A stretch of 64,000 nucleotides of DNA from Lichtheimia corymbifera B2541 (Eukaryota > Mucoromycota > Mucoromycetes > Mucorales > Lichtheimiaceae): positions 1 to 64,000 of the forward strand of contig JNEU01001139.1 of assembly GCA_000697475.1 (NCBI GenBank), written 5' to 3'. This document shows, in pieces, positions 1 to 9,766 of the stretch. The notes under the pieces are model-generated. The model worked only from the letters and a program-made list of their open reading frames with translations, was not told the DNA's origin and did not search any database. How positions within the stretch are numbered: position 1 is the first letter of the stretch; each line of letters opens with the position of its first letter. The position numbers and the translations under genes are program-made.

Positions 1-210
1 GAATCATCGGCTATACGTTGGCCAAATTTATCCCGTATGGCTGCACGTTATCTTGCAATCCCAGCTACATCCACACCATCAGAACGTTGTTTCTCAGCTA
101 CCAGATTGATGCTTCCACACACACGCAACAGGCTTGCACCAGACACCATTAAACAGCTTATGCTGTTAGGATCATGGCAATCATTCTTTGATGGTATACA
201 TGAAACATGA
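1..210 (+). pseudogene. hAT transposase C-terminal fragment
   Basis: Frame 1 is open from the window edge to a TGA at 208-210 (69 residues). It reads as the hAT C-terminal dimerisation domain: a W..LS.MAARYLAIPATS segment, then the hallmark SERCFSATR, then a conserved R..L.P..I..L stretch. The 5' part lies outside the window, so I cannot say whether the element is intact upstream. No ZBED finger or catalytic residues are visible. What is seen is the motif order; that it is a hAT (Ac/hobo/Tam3) transposase follows from family knowledge. Confidence 0.8.
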
Positions 211-495
211 TTAGTATAAGCTACATTCGCTATTCGCATTCCCATTCCCATTCGCAGTATCCAGTAATAGCAATAGTGTAGCGAAGCAGTATTAGTATTG
301 GTTATTGTTTATTATATCATATACATAAATATCAGTATTATTGTAAGGCTAAATACCCGCTCGATTCTTCGATTCTTGCAAATAATCGCAGCTCGATTAT
401 ATCGATTTTCAACACCCAATCGAATCGAATCGAATCGAATCGAACCGCGATTTTTTCGATTATGCGATTATGTTGAGGACCCCTAAGCAACACCT
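211..495. repeat. AT-rich gap with (CGAAT)n repeat
   Basis: AT-rich spacer between the hAT fragment and the next gene. Positions 418-445 hold about five tandem copies of CGAAT, within wider TCGATT/CGATT-rich sequence (355-470). No open frame of interest. An AG at about 510 (CAACAACAG) looks like a splice acceptor for the following gene. Confidence 0.6.
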
Positions 496-2394
496 TTGTT
501 TGTCAACAACAGCCGTTCGGGAGTAGTCGTCAAGACACTTTTAAGTCGACAAGCTGCATGGGTTAATGGAGATAAGGATTTCACCTTGGATCGCTTCCAA
601 TCAACCATGTTTCCCTTCATCAATGTCTTTCCTTGGTTGGACACGGTCAATACCAAGAAAGCAGCATTACGACAATTGTATGAATACTTTTCTATCACAA
701 AACCACTCGTCGTTACTGGGTTAGGAAAGTCTGCTGCAACAGCTCTCTTTTCAAACTTGTTGCATCATCATGGTTGTGGACATCGCTCAGAAGGATTCTC
801 GTATATCAGCACAGTTGCCTTGCCTCGCATTTGCTACTTTGTCAATGATGAATGGGTGGAAACCAGCGACACAGATGATCCACCAGCAGAAAATGCGTTT
901 ATTGCTGTTGGCAATATGGACCCAGGATATGAAAGATACGGCGAACGTTCAGTTGCATTGATCGAATTGATGGATGTCACTTGGACAGTGACATTGTTGG
1001 TTTCAGAAATTGCACTTGGCGTCTTATTGAATAATCCATCCTTGTCACGACATCAAATTATCCAAAATGTTTGGCCACTGGTTGATCCACAGTCGTCCTC
1101 TGCTGATAAGCGTTTATTACACCTTTATTCTCGAGTTGCATCACTCAAGGAGGATTATCAGTGTTTCTATCGTGACAAGATTCAGCAGCAACCCAAGTCA
1201 ACAAGGAGTGTCGATCATGATCTTTTATCCACTGCAGCATGTGCTCGTATGGCAAGTTATGGTTTTGCACAAGGAGCTCCTCATTCAGAAACAAGAAGCA
1301 AGCAAGTTCAAAGCATATGGAGGATGAACATGCCAGCACTCCATATGCACATACAACGATCTGACAAGGATCGATGGCATGAATGGGCCATTTCACTGCA
1401 AGAAGGGATATCATATTTCGCCAGTGCTGAACGCCATGTTGGCATGTCGACTCATCATCCCTTGTGGAATTGCCTAAGACCATTCATGCCAGCAGACAGC
1501 ACAGCTGACTGGCTTAATGATGAGGAAAATTTGACCAGTGCTTGTATCAAATGGGGAGCCAAGATGAAGCTACATCTTCCACATGATCACTTTTCCTCGA
1601 CAAACCAGAAGCGCAGAATAGCAATACGGTGGCAAAGCGATGATACGACCTTGTATGCGTACATGCCTGAGAATCACAAGAGGATTGTGACTTTATCAGC
1701 AACTCATCCCTTATTGATACGATGGAAAGATGGAGATGATGATGTCAATGTGTTGATACGATTCAAGGCAAAGTCCCATTCTCAGGTTGATACAAGACAG
1801 CACTATCGTATTGAGTTTGAAAAGACTGGCATTTATTTGTACAAGATTGATGAACAAGTCCATACGTTTCATTTTACCATGGGTGATATCAATGCGGATC
1901 CTGCCGTCAGACGACTTTGGAGACATGAGATGCGTGAACAAGGACATGTGATTGATGATGGGAAGGAGCCAGAACCAATTTCAGTTGGATTACCAGCATT
2001 TACAGCAGTGACCAAAGCCAACAATCGACCAAAGGTTATCAATCCCAATGATGCACTATGGCTCCTTAAGGACTTTATCGACAAGCAATCACCACAACAC
2101 TTGAATCTTCATCTCGCACCACCAGATCTTGGCTCTCTCGTTACTGGTTATGATTCCTTTCAGCAGTCCTTTGCCGACTTTTTACACTCGAATCATGAAC
2201 AACATCCCTACAATCAATGGTGGCTGGCAAAAATTGCTGATGAAAGCATGAAGAAGGAAGCCAAAAACATTGCTGCAAATCTCCTACACTTGTATCCAAA
2301 AAGTATCAAAGGCAACTTTCGCACATTTAAAAAGAGATACCCCAATGACCATAGTAATCAGAAACAGTGTATCACTATAGCAATAAAGCAATAA
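487..2394 (+). CDS. Unrecognised 630-residue protein, 5' end missing
   Basis: An uninterrupted frame runs from just after a TAA at 484-486 to TAA at 2392-2394. The first ATG is at 607, but coding-like sequence continues upstream of it, and a splice-acceptor-like CAACAACAG ends near 511. The visible part is therefore probably the large last exon of a gene whose 5' exons are absent or displaced by the hAT fragment and CGAAT repeat. I do not recognise the family. Visible features: a hydrophobic PFINVFPWLDTVNTKKAALRQLYEYF opening split over about 26 residues, KPLVVTGLGKSAATA (not a canonical P-loop), a WTVTLLVSEIALGVLL helix, Trp-rich middle sections and a basic C-terminus. No signal peptide or clear membrane span. 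Poly(A)-like AATAAA overlaps the stop. It may be a domesticated or repeat-associated fungal gene. Confidence 0.55.
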   Translation, partial: ATPLFVNNSRSGVVVKTLLSRQAAWVNGDKDFTLDRFQSTMFPFINVFPWLDTVNTKKAALRQLYEYFSITKPLVVTGLGKSAATALFSNLLHHHGCGHRSEGFSYISTVALPRICYFVNDEWVETSDTDDPPAENAFIAVGNMDPGYERYGERSVALIELMDVTWTVTLLVSEIALGVLLNNPSLSRHQIIQNVWPLVDPQSSSADKRLLHLYSRVASLKEDYQCFYRDKIQQQPKSTRSVDHDLLSTAACARMASYGFAQGAPHSETRSKQVQSIWRMNMPALHMHIQRSDKDRWHEWAISLQEGISYFASAERHVGMSTHHPLWNCLRPFMPADSTADWLNDEENLTSACIKWGAKMKLHLPHDHFSSTNQKRRIAIRWQSDDTTLYAYMPENHKRIVTLSATHPLLIRWKDGDDDVNVLIRFKAKSHSQVDTRQHYRIEFEKTGIYLYKIDEQVHTFHFTMGDINADPAVRRLWRHEMREQGHVIDDGKEPEPISVGLPAFTAVTKANNRPKVINPNDALWLLKDFIDKQSPQHLNLHLAPPDLGSLVTGYDSFQQSFADFLHSNHEQHPYNQWWLAKIADESMKKEAKNIAANLLHLYPKSIKGNFRTFKKRYPNDHSNQKQCITIAIKQ

Positions 2395-4242
2395 TCTAGA
2401 TTTGCTCGTAAATACTTCTTATCAAGTCATCACATCGATCAATCTTGATGTTTCAAATAAAGGAAGAGCAAAAGTGGAAGGTAGCAGTGGCAAGTTGCAT
2501 CCCATTTTGTAGCGGAGCATCCTCTAATGACAAAATAAATGCAAAGCAGTGAATCAAAAATTTCGGGAGGCAGCTGCGATTTCGGGAGACAGCTGCTTGC
2601 CTTCTCCAAGCTCATACTTGCACGTACACGACTCCCATTCAAGCCATGCATTCAAGGTAAGTGTTATAAGGAAGCTCTCATGTTGGTTGTGTAAGACAGC
2701 TTGTATTCATACCGTTGGGTACATTCATAGGGAACAAGTGTTCAAGCGGACTGGGTGGTTGTTGTAGCCAGACGTGTCGCTCTTTACTGTTTCGTTGTTA
2801 TGCCGCTGCAAGTTTGGTGTGTACAGGTACATTCAAGGAGCTCAATGCTGTAGCAGAACGTGTTGCATTAACCGTTTAAGCTTTGTGTAGACTTGAAGAA
2901 CGAACGCAACAAGACTTTGGCTGTTTCTTTTGGTTTTGGTTTTGGCTTTGGGCTACTACACTATGGCTTCTGCTTCCACACAAACAAGGTCTCTTTACAT
3001 TATACACGTTACCATGGTGCTGTTATATATGAAGAAAGGCAAGTAGAATGACAAAAGCTCTTTATTTTGTATGTGTATACATTGGTCAGGCAGTATGCAA
3101 CTTTGGGCATCATCTTCTTGGGTTCGACTCCCAGCCTGTACCTACATCCAGTGACTATTTGACATGATTGGATTGGATGGATGAGAACAAGTATGAATCC
3201 GGACACGATGAAAGTCCATGTATTAAAGTGATTTGGCTAGGTGAATTCCTGCAGATTGCTTTCTTTTGACGACGCAAATGACATCGATGATGACAGAGAC
3301 AAGCATGATTTCACCTTTCGCTCTTCCACAGATGGTGTCTGATGAATCCCATATCCTGGTGTCAGTCAAAAGGAACATGCAAGATCCTTCTTATCCACAA
3401 GATAGTTCTCATTATCAAGGTGACAATGGCAAAAGTAGCTAGTAGAAGCATTGTTTATTAAGCACATGTTGATGATGTAGCAAAACTCGATCGATTTGTC
3501 TCTTTTGATGATAACTTTGGGCCATGTTGCAAGCTTATCAGAGTGTGGATTTGTCATTGGTTGTCTTTAAGAAGGGATAGATGTTGTACTATTGGGGATC
3601 TGTCAGAACAATTGCAGTGGGAAAAAGTTCAAGCCAAACATACCATCTAATGCAACCCAAAAGACCATCCCAGCACTGGTAAATGTAAAGCTTCTGACTA
3701 GTGCTAATATTGCATTGATGTTGGATGCTTTACTAAAAAGTAGTAGTAAGGACAAATGAAGCTGGTGTTGACATGAGTGAATACAGGATGTGCAATGTCC
3801 TTGAATACCTTGATAGTGCGCAAATGTAGCTGCTTATAAAGTCATTCGTATAGTTGCACAGTGTTGCGCATGAACAACGTCTCCAGTCAACATGTCAGTC
3901 TACTTTTTGCAATGGAGTTGCCATTGGTGACAAGTGTTTGCTGTATGGCACGAGTTGACTTTCTTTCTGCTGCCAATGGCACTGGGTGAAGCGTATGCAT
4001 GAGAACGAAAGGAGAGCTGCCTTGCTTTTCAATTTCTGGACTTGAAATTTTTTGGGCGGAACACATGCCAGCTGGGTGATGGATGCTTTGGATACCCGAC
4101 ACTGAATTCTCTTCAAGTACAAATTGCTCTTGGTTGCCTTCCCCTACTACTTGCACGATTTTTGTATTGTAATCAGAACACATTCCGCTACACGATGATA
4201 TGCAACTTGCCAGTGGGATCTTTTAGTTTCTAGCGTGTGTAA
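2395..4242. other. Gene-free region with decayed repeat
   Basis: No gene I can support. It contains a short direct repeat (two copies of TTTCGGGAG.CAGCTGC at 2561-2597) and, at about 2600-3345, a diverged copy of the sequence at 58.75-59.6 kb (annotated separately). From 3345 to 4242 only short unconvincing open frames are present. Confidence 0.5.
2600..3345. repeat. Diverged dispersed repeat, copy 1 (with tRNA-like 3' half)
   Basis: This stretch aligns by eye, in the same orientation, with 58750-59590. Shared blocks are CAAGGTAA.TGT.ATAA...TGTTGGTTGTG near 2655, TCGTTGTTAT.CCGCT and TAGCAGAACGTGTT near 2790-2870, AACTTTGGG(G)CATCATC...GGGTTCGACTCCCAGC.TGTACCT near 3105-3150, and CCTGCAGA..GCTTTCTT...ACAAGCATG near 3250-3320. 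The GGGTTCGACTCCCAG piece looks like a tRNA T-arm/B box, and the following TGTACC could pair with an upstream GGTACA-like sequence. On the minus strand, 3240-3330 matches the decayed coding stretch of copy 2. It is either a SINE-like element or a duplicated, decayed gene region. Confidence 0.5.
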
Positions 4243-4440
4243 CCTTCCACACTAGAGTTGGCAACGCGTTTTTATGCCGTGTTTAGGACCGTTTTTTGGC
4301 GGTGTTGAGGTAGTGTTTAGATAGTGTTTAGAATTTTTGAAACGGCCAAAACACGGTGTAAATATGCCACTTTAAACGCCGGTTTAGAGGCAGCAAGTTA
4401 CACGAAACGATGGGGGGAGCGGATTCAGTAGTCAATGTCA

Positions 4441-4655
4441 TTGGGTTATATATACCGCTCGTGTAGCGTCATTGCTATCGTACATTGGGTTATATGACCG
4501 GGCCGAAAGTACTACTACTATCATTATTGGATTATATCAACAGGCTAGAGGAAGCTATTGCTATCAGTATTGGATTGTATAAACGGGCCGAATGATGCTG
4601 TTGCTGTTGTTATTGGACCATATATACGCATCTAAAGGAGACTATCCCTTTTTAC
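4441..4655. repeat. Five-unit tandem repeat, period 42-44 bp
   Basis: Units begin with TTGG.T/C.ATAT at 4441, 4485, 4527, 4570 and 4613. Each continues with an AACGGGCCGAA-like box and a GCTATTGCTATCA-like box. The copies are diverged from each other but keep constant phase. They lie inside the 4243-7040 element, close to its left end. Confidence 0.7.
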
Positions 4656-5392
4656 ATCCTACATTCGATTCAACGTGATTGGCGCAACGAGAGAAATGTG
4701 GTACCAAAAAAAATTTTTTATTCATTCAAAAGCCACAAAAACTATACTATGAACGACAACACTGCCATAGCAAACGGTGAGATGCTGAAATAATCAGCAC
4801 TGCACATGTTGATACAGCAGCTGGTCTTGAGACTAGTACACGTACCTGAGAGACCTCCTATATCCAGAAGCGAAACATAGCAAGATCTACTGAAACAACA
4901 TGATCATTTGAGTCAGTGCATAAGGGGTAATATGTATCCTTCACTAGCTTACCTTAGCATACAACATCTTCTTGCGTTTGCGTGTGCAGATGGAATGGAC
5001 GACCTTGCATCTAGAGCAAAAGCAAAAAAACAAATCAGTAGACACATTCCCTTGGCATACCTCTGAGAAGTAGTAGCAACGCAAGAAAGCTGCCTAAATA
5101 AAGGGGATAAAATGTTAGAACGACGAATGCTATACGTGATGAAAGCTCTATACCTACCCTATATCAAACGCCAACGATAGCATGCAAACCTTACAGGAGT
5201 TAGCTTTCTGCAACAACGCCTTGTTGTAAGTAAACAACAGCTGTGTATGTAAAACCACTGTGAAGAAGCTATACAATGACTATGAGCTGATTGAGTTTGT
5301 GCTTCATAAACGTATGCACTTACTTAGAGTCAAAGTGAGGGAAGTAAAAAGGAAAAGAAAGACATATAAATTTTTGGGCGCACGCAGCGGCT

Positions 5393-6038
5393 TTATTGAG
5401 GTAAATAAGCCCAGGTGGGCAGTCTAGTTCTAGTCACACTCGTAAGAACGCGCGTGTTGTCAGGCACACGTGTTCTTGATGCCCATCTTGGCGAGTCTCG
5501 ACCTTCGGACAACACATCAAGCTGTTGGAACAGTTCTTGAACCTATGCAATATGATGATCAGTCAAACAGTGTTATATGAAATAAACATTAAAACGAAAT
5601 ACATACCGCCCGCGTGCGATAATGAGGCACACGCACATCATGGCCATCACCCTCATCATCCGAAATCATATGTGCCGCGAAAACCCTATCGATGTTCTGC
5701 ATGTTGAAGCGTCGAGATAAACGCTGCAGGGTGGGATCGTCTCTATGGAGCCCAAAGGTTCTCCTGCGACGAGTCATGACCTGCAACTTGATATTAGCCA
5801 ACACCTCGACACAAAAATAACACGCATTACTTACACAATTGCGCCTGCTTTCAATTACTCTACGTTGGCACGTCGCATCTTGTTCGGCCGAAGATTGGTC
5901 ATTGTGCCGTTCTCGGGCAATCGAAGACTCGTAATGGCCTTGAATGCGCTGAGCAACTTGTTCGGGTGTCCAGTTGCGGCGCCGATATTCATCTTGGCCC
6001 GTTACATATGTTGCAATATGGTCTCGTATAGCCACCAC
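5393..6038 (-). CDS. Element-encoded protein of unknown function (two exons visible)
   Basis: Model: complement(5393..5542, 5607..6038). The intron (GTATGT...CATAG, 64 nt) keeps phase 0 and joins ...VPHYRTRA to VQELFQQLD, closing at TAA 5393-5395. No ATG is seen at the 5' end: the frame continues upstream to a possible acceptor (ACACAG) near 6052, so at least one upstream exon is probably missing. The visible protein has a WTPEQVAQRIQGHYES segment, a basic RRRRTFGLHR, an acidic ISDDEGDG motif, then V.VP.YR...VQ.LF..LD. That tail resembles a family of repeat-associated fungal proteins I have no name for. It lies within the inverted-repeat-bounded element, so it is probably the element's own gene. 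Confidence 0.45.
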
Positions 6039-6685
6039 GAAAAATAAAGTCTGTGTATTAGTTATATAATCTCCAAAACGTTGCCTTCACTTATCTTATA
6101 TATCCACGGGAACAACAGTTGTGTGTTCTTTGGCACAGCATTGCAAATTCGAATCCATAGCAACCACATTCATCGGCTGTCTATAATACATCGGCTGTCA
6201 CCAAAATGCTCCACAACACCGTCGCCATGCCAACTTCGAGCTTCCAACAACTTACTCGTTTGCTTTGCCGTATATGTGTCCAGGCATGAAACCAATTCAA
6301 AAGCTGAGCATGCGGTCAATGTTGAAGGGCTACTTTGACATGGCCATATCCACCAACTCCATGCTGCTTCGACCACCCTTTTTTTTCTCTTTTTTTTCTC
6401 TCTCCGTGTGCTGTCGTAAAAAATACATCCTGTGTATGACTGAGTCTCCGTTGGAAAAAGCGAGTAACCACTGTTGAATATAATAGTATACTGTCGCCAT
6501 TCACCTTCGAAGCTGTAATGCACGCCATGTATTGTATTGCCAGGCCAATTCCACTTAGGTGGTAGTTCCCAATAGTTGTTCAAAATGATAGTTGCTAAAG
6601 CATACATGTATAGCCGAAAAGAATAGTATAAAAGTAGTGTTGGGTGTATGTGTAAAAAAAAAAGTACGTGTATAGCAGCAGCAGG

Positions 6686-6822
6686 GAATTTTTCTAAGTC
6701 CAAACGCTCAGCGGGGTAGGAATAGTGGGGGTGAATCAAACGGAAATTTTCTAAGTCCTGCCGCTCAACAGGGAGGATTCGAGTGAATTTATTCTAAGTC
6801 CCACCGCTCAGTGGGGGGATGG
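6686..6822. repeat. Triplicated box TTCTAAGTCC..CCGCTCAGCGG
   Basis: Three copies of TTCTAAGTC followed by a short palindromic box start at 6692, 6749 and 6792. The box is ACGCTCAGCGGGG, CCGCTCAACAGGG or CCGCTCAGTGGGG. Spacing is 57 and 43 bp. They lie near the right end of the 4243-7040 element and may be subterminal protein-binding repeats; that role is inference. Confidence 0.55.
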
Positions 6823-7043
6823 ATGGATGCAGCAGTAGATGGATGGATGATGGATGCACAAGTTATCCTCAAAAAGTAATCAAATGAAAGCCAGCACCCT
6901 TTCCCTTCCATTTAAAGGTGATTTTGGTCGAAAACCCCGAAATCCATAAAAACGGGCAAAACACGGCATGAAAACGGCTTCAAAACACGGCATAAACACG
7001 CGAAAAACGCAAAATTTCCCCCTGTGCCAAATACGGAAGGTAA

Positions 7044-8079
7044 AAGGTTTATCATGTACCTGGGGCGACGTTTAAACTGACACGTGCGGTGCGAGAGAAC
7101 GATCAAGAATATCCGGGGAGGTAAGTGATGTGTGTAGGGTAGATAAAATAAGAAAGACTCCACTGGCAAATAGAAATACAATGGGATATAACCAAATATA
7201 AAATAAACAATGAACACTGTAGACTGAAAGATCAACCTGCAATGAACAATCGAAAGGATAATCAAAGAGAGAGAGTAAAAGGGAACAATGGAAGAGAGAT
7301 ACGAATAATCTAAAGGATAAAAGGGATCTCGTTCGCACAATAGTCAGCGACCAGCAATAGGAAACAATCCAAGTCTTTCAATTCACTCCAAAAAGCTTGT
7401 TCTTCTTTATTCTATCATTGAGCTATTTTATATTCACTTGACAAATACTATGATGACAATGATAATGATGATAATGATAACAGCGATGTGTGTGTGTGTG
7501 TGCGTGTGCTTGTGTGTGCGTGTGCGTGTGCGTGTATCTTAGTGTATCTGAATTTACATATAGTGCGTCTGAAACATAATATGTGGTCATGGTGCATTCG
7601 GGTACAACAGGGAGAGTGATAAAGATGATAAGACGTCGTAAGAGAGTCGTTGCCAATGACGAATGTGTTCACGGTGCAATCGCGGTGCTGTCGTACTGTG
7701 CCAATGTAAGAGTGTGAATGAGCAACATAAAAGGTAAAGTGGAATGAGCTGAAAGAAGAGGGTCGTGAAGGTCAGAAAAGAACAGAGATAACAAGAATGA
7801 TGAGTAAAAGGAAAAGCCACGAAAAGAAAGTGCAAACAGGGAACTGGGAAAGAGGGAAGCAATAAATAAAAATGACGTGTGCGAAAATGTGGTGCATGAG
7901 ACGGGGCGTCGGAGAATCCAAAAGGGAAAAGCAAAGGAGTGTGTGTGGGGAACATCAAGAATCGCCAGAGGACATCACGTGTAAGCCTTCAAGAACGAGT
8001 TTGACGTCATTATTTTTACTAAAGAAAGTAGTAGTTTGGTATATCATTACGTTTCAGGCTTGTCAAAACAACGTCCTTA
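7044..8079. other. Gene-free, purine-rich stretch
   Basis: No gene supported. The + strand is strongly purine-biased from about 7190 to 7960, giving pyrimidine-rich minus-strand open frames without protein-like composition. It contains a (GT)n microsatellite (7486-7535). Confidence 0.5.
7486..7535. repeat. (GT)n microsatellite
   Basis: About 50 bp of TG/CG-interrupted GT dinucleotides. Simple sequence. Confidence 0.9.
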
Positions 8080-8150
8080 GGGCTGATGGTCTAGTGGTAT
8101 GATTCTCGCTTAGGGTGCGAGAGGTCCCGGGTTCGACTCCCGGTTAGCCC
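8080..8150 (+). tRNA. tRNA-Pro (AGG)
   Basis: A 71-nt cloverleaf without intron. The acceptor stem GGGCTGA pairs with TTAGCCC (one G-T). The D arm holds TGGTCTAGTGGTA (A box). The anticodon stem TCTCGC/GCGAGA encloses the loop TTAGGGT, giving anticodon AGG (reads CCU, and CCC/CCA after A34 modification). The T arm is CCGGG-TTCGACT-CCCGG (B box). A run of T residues starting near 8198 could end Pol III transcription. CCA is not encoded, as expected in a eukaryote. Confidence 0.97.
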
Positions 8151-9107
8151 CTTCAAATACCTCGAAGTGATTAGCCAATCCACGATGGATTGGGATGTTC
8201 TTTTTTGTTTTTTCTTCTCTTTGGTCACGTGATTTGGTCCTTGGTCGTGTTCTGTGGATCTTGTTTTGCATATCGAGATGGCCACACAGCCGATCATGGT
8301 GATAAGATTATAAAATCGTTACTTTTTTTGTCATCCAGCCACCTTCACTCAGTATCTTTAACGGCATCATGTATATGGTTGCTTTATACTATTATTTGCA
8401 TCAACGCGAAGTGTCAACCACCAGAAGAGGATGAGAGGATTGGGTTTGGGGCGGAGAAGGAAGCAGGAACGTGGAGCGTGCTAGGTGCTTTCCAACAGGA
8501 ATCAGGATGAAGATGAGAAGGATAATAAAGGATGACTACTGGTCGAGACAGCAGTACAAGGGCAGAATGTGTGATGGGAAACAAAGAGAGAGATGAGTCA
8601 AGAGGGGTATATGAGAATAGGGACAAGAGATAACTGGCTGAGGTTTATTGCTGAATGAAAGCTAGGTATATATATGTGAAATGAGGAATGTCAATGATGC
8701 TAAATGGATAACGAATATATACCATGAAATGAAGCAATAAAGCAAAGAAAAGATGGTATGAAAATATATGTCTGAAATAAGGAATCACAAGGACACATGT
8801 CAATCATGACAGAGGATAATAAAAAAGGGTGAATGAATGAGGGTAGTAGTCTATTGTTGGAGGAACACCCAAAATAACACAATGTCAGTGGTCCCTCGTC
8901 AGGAATCCAGGCACAGGAACATGGCTGCATAATTCATCAGATACACAAAAACAGCCGTTTCTCGATTTGATGCTATGGTATTTCAAGTTTCAATTATCAC
9001 CACAATGGTGGTTTGGGTAATTCACGTGTTTCTTCCATCGGCCGGAACGACATCCGTTTTGAGTCCGCCGCAAATGTAGATTTCTTTTTCTTTAGCTTTT
9101 ATACAAC
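8151..9107. other. Gene-free region upstream of GOT1
   Basis: No gene seen. The + strand is purine-rich at about 8410-8900, as in the stretch before the tRNA. The last 150 bp, with TTTCTTTTTC tracts, are the likely GOT1 promoter and 5' UTR. Confidence 0.4.
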
Positions 9108-9766
9108 ATGCTATCCGATAGTCAAAGTAAGTAGTACCTTTTTCAGCCGCGGTCATTTTGCATTGCTCATGCGCAAGATGCTTTAGAAATCGGCGTAGGT
9201 CTTACTGCAGTCGGCGTATTGTTTATGCTCATGGGCGTGTTTACATTCTTTGATGCTGGTCTGCTTGCCATGGGAAACGTAAGGGAGAATAGTGCTTGGA
9301 TGGATGGATACTCAGGTACTTAACCAAAGGGTTTTCTATAGATCCTTTTCCTTTCAGGCATCACCTTGACGATTGGCATGCAGCGTACGTTGACCTTTTT
9401 CGCGCAAAAAAACAAGATCCGTGGTACCATTTGTTTTATTGGTGGCATCGTGCTTGTATTTTGTCGATGGGCTATTATTGGTATTGCTATTGAATTGTTT
9501 GGCATCTTGAACTTGTTTGGGTAAGAGCATGGTGGATTTGGTGATAGGATGATGGCGATCCCTGACATTGCGTTTGTAGTGATTTCTTCCCTCTTGTCTT
9601 TGCTTTTCTTCGTCGATTGCCCATTATTGGATCAGTATTGAGCCATCCCGGCCTTACCAGCGTAAGAATGGTGTTTATTTTTAGGTTACGCATACACCAG
9701 ATTGGATTAATGTTCAATTTGATCTAGGTATTCGATCGATTCTATGGACCAGCGCTTCCGGTCTAA
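9108..9766 (+). CDS. GOT1: Vesicle transport protein Got1
   Basis: Small tetraspanning membrane protein of the Got1/SFT2 family, acting in ER-Golgi and intra-Golgi traffic. Model: join(9108..9126, 9187..9278, 9342..9520, 9580..9661, 9728..9766), 136 residues; all four introns are GT-AG and in phase. The start MLSDSQKIGVGLT is the usual Got1 N-terminus. Four hydrophobic segments follow: LTAVGVLFMLMGVFTFF, NILFLSGITLTIGMQ, IRGTICFIGGIVLVF and IIGIAIELFGILNLF. The conserved FFPLVFAFLRRLPIIGS and FYGPALPV ends are present. Length matches the family (about 138). The second intron carries a TGGATGG run. Confidence 0.95.

Larger units (their letters stand above)
4243..7040. mobile_element. 2.8 kb element with subterminal inverted repeats and TAA flanks
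   Basis: The left end (CCTTCC at 4243, preceded by TAA 4240-4242) and right end (GGAAGG at 7035-7040, followed by TAA 7041-7043) mirror each other. Inside them, GCGTTTTTATGCCGTGTTTA at 4266-4285 matches the reverse complement of the 6960-7000 region (GCGTGTTTATGCCGTGTTTT), and the similarity continues through CCGTTTT...GCCGTGTTTT. A 3-bp TAA duplication with such termini would fit the PIF/Harbinger superfamily, but no DDE transposase is readable, so this assignment is inference. The interior holds a 43-bp tandem repeat (4441-4655), possible Cys-rich minus-strand exons (about 4930-5230), a two-exon minus-strand gene (5393-6038) and a triplicated box (6686-6822). Confidence 0.5.
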
